From Streptomyces thermolilacinus SPC6 (GTDB lineage Bacteria > Actinomycetota > Actinomycetes > Streptomycetales > Streptomycetaceae), in NCBI RefSeq assembly GCF_000478605.2, contig NZ_ASHX02000001.1, positions 1,305,144-1,369,143 of the forward strand: a DNA stretch of 64,000 nt, in the 5' to 3' direction. The notes beneath the pieces were generated by a model. That model ran no database searches, was not told where the DNA came from, and worked only from the letters and a program-made list of their open reading frames with translations. Within the stretch, counting starts at the first letter, position 1, and each line of letters starts with the position of its first letter. Positions 24,399 through 34,100 of the stretch are shown here, piece by piece. Position numbers and translations under genes: made by a program.

Positions 24399-25564
24399 CC
24401 GGGCCCCGCGTCCCCAGACACGGCGTGCCCGGCCGGTACTTGCCGCCCGGCCGCCGGGCGGGCGGCCAGCAGCGGGTGGTGCTCCTCCAGGTGCCGGATC
24501 ACCCGCTCCTGGTGGCGCTGGAGGCGCTGCCCCGGCAGGTGCTCCAGGGAGTGCAGGAACGGGTCCTCGGGCGGCGGCAGCCCGGCGATCCCGGTGGCCG
24601 TCCCGAGCACCAGCATCGGCTGGTACCACGCGGAGTAGCCGCCTTCGTGGGCGAACACGACCCGCCCGCCAGTCAGTTCGTCGGCGAGCCGGCACATCGC
24701 CGAGGCCATGGCGTGGAAGGTCCGGCTGGTGCACATCATCCGGCCCATCGGGTCATGGCCGCCCGCGTCCACCCCCGCCGCCACCAGGATCAGGTCGGGG
24801 GCGAAGGCGCGGGCGGCGGGTTCCACGATCCGCTCCATGACCGCGAGGTAGGCGCCGTGGCCGGAGCCCGCGGGCAGCGGCACGTTGAGTGTGCTGCCCG
24901 TCCCCGCGCCCGCGCCGGTCTCCATGACGAGACCGGACGCCGCCGGGAACAGCCCGTCCTGGTGGACGGAGATGTACAGGACGTCGGGGTCCTCGTAGAA
25001 GACGCGTTGGATGCCGTTGCCGTGGTGGACGTCCCAGTCGAGGATCAGCACCCGCCGCGCCCCGTGCCGCTGGGCCGCGCGGGCGGCCACCGCCACGTTG
25101 TTGTAGAGGCACAGCGCCATCGCCCTGTCGGGTTCGGCGTGGTGGCCGGGCGGGCGCACCAGGCAGTAGGCGCGGTCGAACCGGCCGTCCAGGGCGCCCG
25201 TGGCGGCCTGGACGCAGGCCCCGGCGGCGAGCCGGGCGGCCCGCGCGCTGTGGTAGTTGACGTGCGCGTACACACCGGCGTCGCCCGCACCGGCCGCCGA
25301 GGCGGCCTCGACCCGCTCGATGTGACCGGGCACGTGCACGAGGAGCAGGTCCTCGTCGGTGGCGGGCGCGGGGGTGAGGGCGGTGAAACGGTCCATCACC
25401 CCCGTGGCCCTGACAAGCCCCTCGGCTCGCCGCAGGTCGGGGTCGACCGCGAACTGCCGCAGCGGTTCGACGCCCGGTCCGACCGGCACGTACCCCGACC
25501 CGGCGCCGGGGTCGTGCCAGAAGCAGATCTCGTGGCTGAACCACGCGAGACGGGAGCCGTTCAC
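24395..25564 (-). CDS. HDAC-family zinc amidohydrolase
   Basis: 389 residues of the histone-deacetylase/acetylpolyamine-amidohydrolase family. Zinc and catalytic motifs are clear: RPPGHHAEPDRAMALCLYNN (the His-His pair) near residue 140, ILDWDVHHGNG near residue 180, the zinc Asp in VAAGVDAGGHDPMG near residue 265, and HEGGYS near residue 310. By family it removes acyl groups, including acetyl and possibly formyl, from amines. As the assembly line starts with N-formylglycine, it could unmask that amine late in the pathway. Alternatively it is an insensitive copy protecting against an HDAC-type inhibitor. GTG 25564 overlaps the previous stop. Confidence 0.85.
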   Translation of the reverse strand: MNGSRLAWFSHEICFWHDPGAGSGYVPVGPGVEPLRQFAVDPDLRRAEGLVRATGVMDRFTALTPAPATDEDLLLVHVPGHIERVEAASAAGAGDAGVYAHVNYHSARAARLAAGACVQAATGALDGRFDRAYCLVRPPGHHAEPDRAMALCLYNNVAVAARAAQRHGARRVLILDWDVHHGNGIQRVFYEDPDVLYISVHQDGLFPAASGLVMETGAGAGTGSTLNVPLPAGSGHGAYLAVMERIVEPAARAFAPDLILVAAGVDAGGHDPMGRMMCTSRTFHAMASAMCRLADELTGGRVVFAHEGGYSAWYQPMLVLGTATGIAGLPPPEDPFLHSLEHLPGQRLQRHQERVIRHLEEHHPLLAARPAAGRQVPAGHAVSGDAGPG

Positions 25565-25863
25565 CAGCCGGACACACCCAGCGAGGCGCGGCTGACGCCG
25601 GACACCTTCTCGATGTACTGGAGGTAGTACTCCCGCTCCTCGTCGGGCGTGCGCTTGGTGCCCAGCGTCGTCTCCAGCAGGCGGAGGATCTCCTCGGCCT
25701 CGTCGGGGGTCAGCCCCCTTTCGCCGATCTCCTTCTCCAGCGCTCGGATGCGCGCCGCCGGCTCGACCACGCCGGACGCGAACGCCGCCGGGTCGCTGCC
25801 GTGGTTGCGTGTGGAGGCGATGGTCTTCAGAACCGCTCCGAAGAACGCCGTGGTGTCGGTCAT
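25561..25863 (-). CDS. Unknown 100-residue helical protein
   Basis: 100 residues (MTDTTAFFGAVLKTIAST at the start, GVSRASLGVSGW at the end), acidic and probably all-helical, with EEILRLLETTLGTKRTPDEE in the middle. No signal peptide, membrane segment or cysteine. It is not an acyl carrier: there is no GxDS-type attachment motif. It overlaps the amidohydrolase gene by GTGA, so the two are translated together, and lies 89 nt after the last PKS gene. I do not recognise a family. A small partner or substrate-binding subunit of the amidohydrolase is a guess from the coupling. Confidence 0.7.
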   Translation of the reverse strand: MTDTTAFFGAVLKTIASTRNHGSDPAAFASGVVEPAARIRALEKEIGERGLTPDEAEEILRLLETTLGTKRTPDEEREYYLQYIEKVSGVSRASLGVSGW

Positions 25864-25952
25864 GGTCGTATCCCCCTTGTTCGCGGTACATCGGTCGGTG
25901 CGGGCACGGTGGTCTCCGGTCCCGGGGACCGGGCGTGCGAGGACCTGGGCGG

Positions 25953-28900
25953 TCAGCGGATGAGGCCGCAGGCGCGGCCTGCCTTCTCGAGCGTCATGAC
26001 CGCCGCGTCCAGATCGGCTTCGGTGTGGCTGAGGTTGACGATGGTCCGCAGCCGGGGAAGGGTCCGCGGCACGGCCGGGTACACGATCGGCTGGACGAAG
26101 AGCCCGTCGAGCTGGCACAGCCGCGCCATGGCCACGGCCTGGTCGGCGGTGGCGCAGATGACGGGGACGACGGGCGTCTCACTGGCGAGCGTGTCGAAGC
26201 CGAGGGCGTGCAGCTGGTCGCGGTAGCGGGTGGTCCTGGCCCTCAGCTCGCGAGTGAGGGACGGCGCGGCGGCCATCACCTCGACGGCGGCCTTGGCCGC
26301 CGCCACCTGCGCGGGCGTCGCCGCCGCCGAGAACATCCAGCCCCGCGCGTTGTTCTTCAGGGCGAAGATCAGGTCACGGGAGCCCGCGACGTAGCCGCCC
26401 GCGCTCGGGACGGTCTTGGAGAGCGTCCCCATCTTGACGTGGACCCGGTCCGGGTCGATGCCGAAGTGTTCGGTGATGCCGCGGCCGGTGTCGCCCAGCA
26501 CGCCGAGGCTGTGTGCCTCGTCGACCATCAGCGGGGCGTCGTACCGCTCGCACAGCTCCAGGATGCCGGGCAGGTCGGCCACGTCGCCGTCCATGCTGAA
26601 CACGGCGTCGGTGACCACCAGCCGGCCGCCGTCGCCCGCCTTGCGCAGGGCGCGTTCGAGGTCGGCGAGGTCGTTGTGGGCGTAGGTGACGACCTTCGCG
26701 CCGGAGAGCCGGTACCCGTCCAGGATGCTGGCGTGGTTGTAGACGTCGCCGAGGACGGTGTCGCCGGGGCCGACCAGGGCACCGACCGTGGCCACGTTCG
26801 CCATGTAGCCGCTGGAGAACACGATGGCGTCCTCGGCGCCTAGGAACCGGGCGAGGGCCAGCTCCAGCTCGCGGTGCAGGTGCAGGGTGCCGGCCAGCAG
26901 CCGCACGCCGTGCGCGCCGGTCCCGTGCTGCTCGACGGCGCGCAGCGCCTGGTCGTCGATGTAGGGGTGGCCGATGAGGCCGAGGTAGCTGTACGAGGCG
27001 AAGTTGAGGTACCAGCGGCCGTCGAACTTGATGCGGGAGCCGGATGCCTCCTCGATCACCGGCTCGTAGAAGTACTCGCCCTTCGCGACGATCCCGCGGT
27101 CCTCGGCCGACAGCGCGTCGATGCGGCGGTCGAGGAAGGTGCCGTGCGGGGCGTCGGCCAGTCGTCCGGGCAGCGTCCGGCGGGGCGTCCGTGAGCCGGC
27201 GGCCGGGTCCGCTCCGGCGGCGGACGCGGTGGCGGGGCCCGCGAGGGGCGGCGCCGTCCGGGCGGGTGCCGGGACCGGGGCCGCCCGCGCCACGGGGGCG
27301 GCGGGGGCGGGCGGGGCCGCGGGGTTCGCCGAGGTGGGCCCCGGGTCGCGGAAGCGGTCCCAGTCGGGGACGAAGCCGTCGGCGGCGGGCCGGACGGGGG
27401 CCTCCGGTACGGGCGGCTGCGCGGGAGCCCGCACGGCGGTCGCCGGAGCCGCCGGGGGCGGGGTGACCGGCGTCGTGGGCGCCTCGTAAGGCGCTTCGCG
27501 GGGCGTGGGGATGGACAGGGCCGCCCCGGCCCGGGCGGCGGGCGGGGCCGCCGGGGCGGCGGCGCGCGGGAGGCTCTCCAGGTGGGTGAGGAGCGTGCCG
27601 ACCCCGGTGCGCTCGAAGAACACCATCGGGTCCACATCGAGCCCGTCGGCGGCCAGCGCGGCGGCCAGTTCGACGGCCATCATGGAGTCGAGGCCAAGCT
27701 CCAGCAGGTCGTCCTCGGGGGAGACCGAGTCGACGTGCAGGACCTTCCTGAGGGCGAGGGTGAGCGTCGGCCAGAGGCCGGCGTCGGGCGTGACAGCGGT
27801 CATGGGTGCGTCCTTCGCTTTCGCGGCGGAGAGTACGTAGTGCGCGGGCGGGCGGCCCAGGGCCGTGCGGAGCAGTGCGATGCCGTCGTCCTCGCCGAGC
27901 GCGGCGATGCCGTGCGCGGCGGCCTTGGGGGCGATGGCCTCGCCCATGCCGACCGTCCACAGGCCCCAGCCGAGGCTGTACCAGGGCAGGCCCTCGGCTC
28001 GCCGACGGGCGGCGTAGCCGTCCAGGTAGCCGTTGGCCGCGGCGTAGGCGCTCTGGCCGAGGTTCGCCCGGACGGCCGCGATCGAGGAGAACAGGACGAC
28101 GAAACCGGGGTGTTCGCCGTCCGCGACAAGGCCGGCGAGGGCGTGCGCGCCGCCGACCTTGGGGCCGAGGACGGCGTCCACCCGGTCCGGCGTCAGGCTG
28201 CGGGCGAGTCCGTCGCGGAGCACGCCCGCAGCGTGGAACACCCCGTCGAAGGGGCCGGACAGCACCTCGCCGAGGGAGCGGACGTCCGCGGTGACGACGT
28301 CGAGGTCGCAGCGCCCGGCGAGCCGGTCGAGGCGCTCGCGGGCCGCGCCCCGGTCCGGGACGGTCCGCCCGACCAGGGTCAGCCGGGCGCAGCCCTCGTC
28401 CGCGAGGAACTCCGCGACGCTCAGGCCGATGCCGCCCATGCCCCCGGTGATGAGGAAGCGGCCGCCCCGGTAGCGCACCTCGCGGACGGGGGCCGGTGGC
28501 GCCGGCTGCAGGGAGGGCTCGTACCAGACGCCGTCCCGGAGGGCGAGCTCCGTACCGTCCCGGCGCAGCGCCTCCCAGAGGGCGGCCCCGTCGTCGCCCT
28601 CCGGTCCCGCGGTCGCTTCCCGGCCGGAGCCGAGGTCGGCCAGACGGACCCTGCTGCGGGGGTGCTCGACGCGCAGGGTGCGGCCGAGGCCCCACAGGGC
28701 CGTCATGAGGGGATCGACGGCCTCCCCCTCCGTCACCGCGTGCGCGGTGCCGGTGACGATCAGCAGGCCGGGCATCGGCGGGCGGGCAGCGATCCTGCGG
28801 ACCAGCGCGAAGACGCCCTGGAGTGCCTCGGTCGCCGCCGCCGCGTCGTCCGCGGGCCCGTCGGGTGCCACGTAGACGACGTCCCGCGGGACGGTGCCGT

Positions 28901-30017
28901 CCGGCAGGGCGTCGAGGCCCTCGTCGGCGAGCCGCTCGGGGGTCAGGTGCAGGACCTGGCGGCCCTCGGGCACGCGGGGCGCGCGCGCCGCCACCAGCAG
29001 GACGGTGCCCTCGGCGTCGGCGTCGGTCGCCGTGCCGGGGTCGGCGGAGCGGGCGGTTAACGGGTCCGCCTCGCGCCAGACCAGGGTTTCGATCGTCGGG
29101 ACCGCCGCCGGTGCCCGCTCCTCCCCGGCCGGGCCGCCCGCGGCGGGCGCCGCGGGGACGCTGGCGGACCGGGGCGACGGGACGGGCGCCGTGGGCGCGG
29201 CCGGGGCGAGCGCCCTGGAGGGTGCCACGGGCCCTGCGGCCTTGAGCGTGATGCGGTCCAGTTCCAGCAGCACCTCCCCTTGCTGGTTGCAGACCACGGC
29301 CCGGCCGCGCACGGCGCCGCGGGACGCGCCGCCGGTGCCGGCGGGCTCGTCCCGCTCGACCAGGGCGATCACCGTGCCGGAGATCCGGCGGCGGGCCACC
29401 AGGCGGCCGACGTACCAGGGCAGGCACGCTCCGGCCGAGCCGTCGTCGAGCATGCCGAGCGCCTGGAAGACGCTGTCGAGCAGCGGGGGCGGTACGAACG
29501 GGGGCACCGCCCCGCCGTCCGTGCCGTCCTCGGCGCGGAGCATCAGCAGCATGCGGCCGGGGCCCCGGTGCGCCGAACGGATCACCCGGTAGGCGGGCCC
29601 GTACGTGATGCCGCTCGCATCCCGCCAGGCGGTCATGTCCGCCAGCGGCACCTGCTGCGTGCAGCCCGCCCTAAGCCCGGCCACATCGACGTAGCGGGGC
29701 GGCGGGAGCGGGGAGCCGGACACCTGGGCTGCGCTGTGTTCGACCGGCTCCGCGCCGGGGGCGGACGGCACGGAGCGGACCGCGTACCGGCCCTGGCCGG
29801 CCGCCCCCACCTCGATGCCGGTTTGGGTGCCGGGGACCGTCAGCGGCGTCCTGAACGCGATCTGCTCCAGCGTCCACACCCGGTCGGGCCGGTCGGCGTC
29901 GCAGGCGGAGAGCAGGGCGTCGATCTGCGCGGCGGCGGGAACGACCGGGACGCCGCCGATCCGGTGGTCGGCGACCAGCGGGTCGGCGGCCCTGAGGGTG
30001 ATCCTGCGGGCGCTCAT
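25953..30017 (-). CDS. PKS protein 4: DH-KR-ACP-oxoamine synthase
   Basis: 1354 residues that finish the line. DH spans about 1-270 (catalytic His18 in HRIGGVPVVP, second motif DSVFQ). KR is at about 500-730 (nucleotide loop TGGMGGIGLS, catalytic SSIAAV then SAYAAANGYLDG). ACP is near 745-810 (LGLDSMMAVEL), followed by a Pro/Ala-rich linker of about 140 residues. The C-terminal part (960-1354) is a complete alpha-oxoamine synthase of the ALAS/BioF/SPT family, with PLP lysine in GTLSKT near residue 1200 and DEAHSLGVLG. It should release the chain by decarboxylative condensation with an amino acid. DH and KR complete the KS-AT module of protein 3. Leu320 is a TTA codon (29058-29060). Confidence 0.92.
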   Translation of the reverse strand: MSARRITLRAADPLVADHRIGGVPVVPAAAQIDALLSACDADRPDRVWTLEQIAFRTPLTVPGTQTGIEVGAAGQGRYAVRSVPSAPGAEPVEHSAAQVSGSPLPPPRYVDVAGLRAGCTQQVPLADMTAWRDASGITYGPAYRVIRSAHRGPGRMLLMLRAEDGTDGGAVPPFVPPPLLDSVFQALGMLDDGSAGACLPWYVGRLVARRRISGTVIALVERDEPAGTGGASRGAVRGRAVVCNQQGEVLLELDRITLKAAGPVAPSRALAPAAPTAPVPSPRSASVPAAPAAGGPAGEERAPAAVPTIETLVWREADPLTARSADPGTATDADAEGTVLLVAARAPRVPEGRQVLHLTPERLADEGLDALPDGTVPRDVVYVAPDGPADDAAAATEALQGVFALVRRIAARPPMPGLLIVTGTAHAVTEGEAVDPLMTALWGLGRTLRVEHPRSRVRLADLGSGREATAGPEGDDGAALWEALRRDGTELALRDGVWYEPSLQPAPPAPVREVRYRGGRFLITGGMGGIGLSVAEFLADEGCARLTLVGRTVPDRGAARERLDRLAGRCDLDVVTADVRSLGEVLSGPFDGVFHAAGVLRDGLARSLTPDRVDAVLGPKVGGAHALAGLVADGEHPGFVVLFSSIAAVRANLGQSAYAAANGYLDGYAARRRAEGLPWYSLGWGLWTVGMGEAIAPKAAAHGIAALGEDDGIALLRTALGRPPAHYVLSAAKAKDAPMTAVTPDAGLWPTLTLALRKVLHVDSVSPEDDLLELGLDSMMAVELAAALAADGLDVDPMVFFERTGVGTLLTHLESLPRAAAPAAPPAARAGAALSIPTPREAPYEAPTTPVTPPPAAPATAVRAPAQPPVPEAPVRPAADGFVPDWDRFRDPGPTSANPAAPPAPAAPVARAAPVPAPARTAPPLAGPATASAAGADPAAGSRTPRRTLPGRLADAPHGTFLDRRIDALSAEDRGIVAKGEYFYEPVIEEASGSRIKFDGRWYLNFASYSYLGLIGHPYIDDQALRAVEQHGTGAHGVRLLAGTLHLHRELELALARFLGAEDAIVFSSGYMANVATVGALVGPGDTVLGDVYNHASILDGYRLSGAKVVTYAHNDLADLERALRKAGDGGRLVVTDAVFSMDGDVADLPGILELCERYDAPLMVDEAHSLGVLGDTGRGITEHFGIDPDRVHVKMGTLSKTVPSAGGYVAGSRDLIFALKNNARGWMFSAAATPAQVAAAKAAVEVMAAAPSLTRELRARTTRYRDQLHALGFDTLASETPVVPVICATADQAVAMARLCQLDGLFVQPIVYPAVPRTLPRLRTIVNLSHTEADLDAAVMTLEKAGRACGLIR

Positions 30018-31135
30018 GTGCGCAGCCCGAATCGCCCGGTGGCCCGCACGAGGCCGTTCACCTGGATGTCGACGGCGTGCTCACCGGGGTAGTACTTGCG
30101 CGTCTGGACCTCCCTGATCGGGTGGGACTTCTCCAGCGTCCGCTTCTCACCGGGGCCGAGTTCCAGCGTCGTCAGCTTGAAGACCTTGGGGATGCTGCGC
30201 CCGTTCTTCCGGACGTGGTGCACCACGTAGTCGATCGCGATGCTGTGCCGACGGTCGTCGGTGTTCTCGATGTCGAAGTCGATGACGAGGGTGTCGCCCA
30301 CGGTCACCGCGTCCGGGGCGATCCGCAGCCGGGGCACCAGCACGTGTTCGCCGCCGGTCGCCCCGAGGAGGGCCAGGGCCTGCTGGTCGCCCTTCTTCAC
30401 GAGGGTGCGCAGTCCGTGCTTGACGATCCACCGGGTCTCGGGGGTGGGGCTCTCCTCCAGCCAGCGCAGCGCGGTGGCGAGCGCGACCTCGGGGTGGTCC
30501 TTGGAGATGTCGTTGAGGTTGTTGGCGACGGACTTGCGCACGTACTCGGAGGAGTCGCTGCGCAGCGGTTCGAGGATCTCCAGGACCGGGTGCGGGTCCT
30601 TGACGAACACGGTGAGCGTGCGGGCCCAGGGAAGCCGGGAGCGGACGCCCTCGGTGGCCAGCCGCCGCACGTTGTGGCTGGGGCTGACGGCCCATCGGGC
30701 GACCCGGGCCATCGTCAGCTCGTAGTGCTGTTCGAGGTACGGCCGGATCGCGTACTCGCCCGTGTGCCGCTTGGTGATCTCCTCGATGGCGTCGAGGGAC
30801 AGCTCGGGGTGGCCGAGGCCGTACTCCTCCACGAAGCGGGCCACCGGCATGAGGAACCAGCTGCTGTTGAACATGCCCTCGCCCTCGGCGAGTTCGTCCT
30901 CGAGGATGGCGAGGAGGATCGGCACGGCCTCCGCGTAGTCCCCGGGGAGCCGCGTCCGCAGACCTTCCGCGAGGACCAGGACGCGGTCCTTCAGCTCCAG
31001 TCCGGGGATGCGCTTCTCGACCTCGGCGGCATAGTCCTCCACGTCGAAGCCGGGGTGGACGGCTCGGATCTTGTCACCGATGAGGCGGGCCGCGTCACCG
31101 TTGAAGTGACGCTTCAGTCCGTACTCGCTAGCCAT
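30014..31135 (-). CDS. AlkC-like DNA glycosylase (HEAT repeats plus Ig-like domain)
   Basis: 373 residues. The first 255 are HEAT-like repeats of the DNA-alkylation-repair superfamily (SEYVRKSVANNLNDISKDHP, RRLATEGVRSRLPW, ETRWIVKHGLRTLVKKGD). The last 110 form a beta-rich, Ig-like domain (VTVGDTLVIDFDIENTDDRR onwards). HEAT plus Ig is the layout of AlkC, which excises N3-methyladenine and similar small cationic adducts. The ATG overlaps the stop of PKS protein 3 by 8 nt and its own stop overlaps PKS protein 4 by ATGA, so it is made strictly with the synthase. Self-protection against an alkylating product is the natural reading, as for YtkR2 or AlkZ in other clusters. Confidence 0.83.
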   Translation of the reverse strand: MASEYGLKRHFNGDAARLIGDKIRAVHPGFDVEDYAAEVEKRIPGLELKDRVLVLAEGLRTRLPGDYAEAVPILLAILEDELAEGEGMFNSSWFLMPVARFVEEYGLGHPELSLDAIEEITKRHTGEYAIRPYLEQHYELTMARVARWAVSPSHNVRRLATEGVRSRLPWARTLTVFVKDPHPVLEILEPLRSDSSEYVRKSVANNLNDISKDHPEVALATALRWLEESPTPETRWIVKHGLRTLVKKGDQQALALLGATGGEHVLVPRLRIAPDAVTVGDTLVIDFDIENTDDRRHSIAIDYVVHHVRKNGRSIPKVFKLTTLELGPGEKRTLEKSHPIREVQTRKYYPGEHAVDIQVNGLVRATGRFGLRT

Positions 31136-34100
31136 GATGCTGGTGCCTCTCGTTCCTGTGGTGCTGGTGTTGCCCGTCTTGCGGGTGGTTCGGGTCCCGC
31201 GCGTGGTTCGGGGCTGTGGTGGTGCCGGGGGTGGGCGGGGGCGGGGAGATCCAGTACCGCTGTCGGTTGAAGGGGTAGGTGGGCAGGGTGATGGTCCGGT
31301 GGCCCTTGCCCGCGTGCACACCGGCCCAGTCCACCGCGCCGGACGCCGTGTCCGCGTAGGCGGCCAGCGCCGCGTGCACCTCCGCCTGGTCGGCACGGCC
31401 CTGACGCAGCGTCGTCAGCCACACCGGCTGCTCGCCCCGCCACGACGCACGCGCCAGCGACGTCAACTGCGGCTGCGGACCGATCTCCCACACCACACCC
31501 GCACCCACTCCGCCCAGCAGCGCGACGGCCTCCGAGAACCGCACCGGCTCACGAATCCCCCGCGCCCAGTGCCCCGGGTCCACCGCCGACTCAGCCGAAT
31601 GCCACCCACCCGACACCGACGACACGAACGCCACCCGAGGAGCCGACAACACCGCCCCCGACACCGCCTCCGCGAACGGCGCGACCGCACCGTCCATCAA
31701 CGCCGAATGGAAAGCGTGGCTCACCACCAGCGGCCGTGACCGCAGACCCGACTCCTCACAGAACCGCGCCACCGCGTCCGCGGGCCCCGAAACCGTCACC
31801 GCCCTCGGCGAGTTGAACGCCGCCACCTCCACACCGGGGAAGCGGGGAAGCACACCCACCACCGCGTCCGCGTCCCCGTGCACCGCCGCCATCGCCCCCC
31901 GCCCCGGCTGCGACTCCATCAACCCACCACGCACCACCGCCAGACGCAGCAGATCCTCCAGACCCACCACACCCGCAGCCCACGCGGCCGTCAGCTCACC
32001 CAGACTGTGACCCACCACCACATCCGCGGCCACCCCCACCGACTCCAGCCACCGCACCAGCGCCACCTGCACCGCCACAATCCCCACCTGCGCGAACGCG
32101 GTGCGGCCGAGAGCGCCGGAGGCATCGGTGAACAGCAGATCCAGCAACGGGACTTCCAGCTGCCCGGCGAGCAGGTCGGCGCACTCATCCAGCGCCGCCC
32201 GGAACGCCGGCTCCGTACGGTAGAGCCCCTGGCCCATGCCCGTGTACTGCGAGCCCTGCCCGGTGAACATGAACGCGACCGGCGCGGAGCTCCGGCCGCC
32301 CTTGCGGGTGACCGCGGACGTGCCCGAGGCGACGTCCCGCAGCGCGACCGCCAGCTCACCCGCGTCACCGCCCGAGACGACCGTACCGAACCTGCTCTCC
32401 GCCCGCCCGGTGTTCGCCGTGAACGCGAAGTCGCCCACGCGGTCCGGGTCCACGGCGGCCAGCGCGTCCGCGTAGGCACCGGCCAGGGTGCGGACGGCGG
32501 ACTCGTCGGCCGCGTCCACGCGGACCAGGTACGAATCCTGCTCCACCACCTCCCGGGCGGGCGCGGCGGGCGGCTCCTCGACGATGACGTGGGCGTTGAC
32601 CCCGCCCATCCCGAACGCGCTCACCGCACCACGACGCGGACCGCTCTCGGGGCGCGGCCACTCCTTGACGCCGGCGGCCAGGTAGAACGGCGTGTCCTCG
32701 AAGCGGATGTGGTCGTTGGGCCGCACCACGTGCAGCGACGGCGGGACCACACCCCGCTCCATCGACAGCAGCACCTTCACCAGCCCGGCGAGACCCGCCG
32801 CGGGCTCCAGGTGGCCGACGTTGCTCTTGAGCGAGCCGATCGCGCAGAACTGCGAACGGTCCGTCACCGCACGCCACGCACGCGTCAGACCCTCCACCTC
32901 GATCGGGTCACCGAGGCTGGTCCCCGTCCCGTGCGCCTCCACCAGGCCGATCGACTCCACCGGCACCCCCGCGTCCGCCAGCGCGGCGGTGATGACCTCG
33001 GCCTGTGCGCGCGGGCTCGGCGCCGAGTAGCGGGTGGTGCGGCCGCCGTGGTTCACGGCCGCGCCCTTGACGACGCCCCGGATCCGGTCGCCGTCGCGCA
33101 GCGCGTCGTCGCAGCGCCGCAGTACCACGGCCACGGCGCCCTCACCGGGGACGAAGCCGTCGGCGGCGCTGTCGAAGGCGCGGCTGCGGTGGCGCGGGGA
33201 GAGGGCCATCATGTCGCCCATCGACCGGAAGTACTCCGGGCTGATCCCGGCGTGCACGGCGCCGATGACCGCCGTGTCGATGTCGCCCGAGCGCAGGTGC
33301 TGGAGCGCGGAGTGCAGGGCGACCAGCGACGACGAGCAGAGCGTGTTGACGAGCGTGCTGGGGCCGCGCCAGTCCATCAGGTACGAGAGCCGGTTGGCGA
33401 TCATCGCCTCCAGGCCCAGGCCGCGCCCCTCGGGCACGCCGTGGCGGACGCGCTCCTCGTGGTAGTGGTCGTGGCTGTACGCGATCCACAGCCCGGTGCG
33501 GTCGCCGTGGGCGCGGGCGCCGCCGCGCCCGCCGTCCTCCATGGCCTCCCAGATCGTCTCGTACACGATCCTGGCCTGCGGGTCGATCAGCGGGGCCTCG
33601 CGGGCGGATATCCGGAAGGGCACCGGGTCGAACTCGTCGACCCGGTCCAGGAACGAGGCGTGGGGGACGGGCCCGGAGGCGTCACCCCGACGGCTCGCGG
33701 GCAGCGGCCCGACGGTGTCGCGGCCCTCGACGAGCAGGTCGGCGAAGGCGGTCAGCGTGCTCGCCGTGGGAAGCCTGACCGCCGCGCCCACGACCGCGAC
33801 GTCGCGCGGCCGGGTCGCGGGGCCGTCCCCGCCGGACGCGGCCTCGTGGGCGGCGCCGGGCTGCCTGGGGACGGCGGTGATCCGCGCCGCCGGAGCGGGC
33901 GGCCGGGGCGGCTGAGGCGCCTGGGACGACTGCGGCGACGGCGGCTGCGGTCCGGACGGGGCTTCGAGGGCCGCCTCGGTGACGGGGGCGACCGGGGGCG
34001 CCTGGACCGCCGGAGCCGCCGGCACCCCCGGAACCGCAGGAGCCTCCGGGACCGCCGGGCTCGGGAGCCGCTCGACGAGTTCCGGCGCCTCCTCCGTCAG

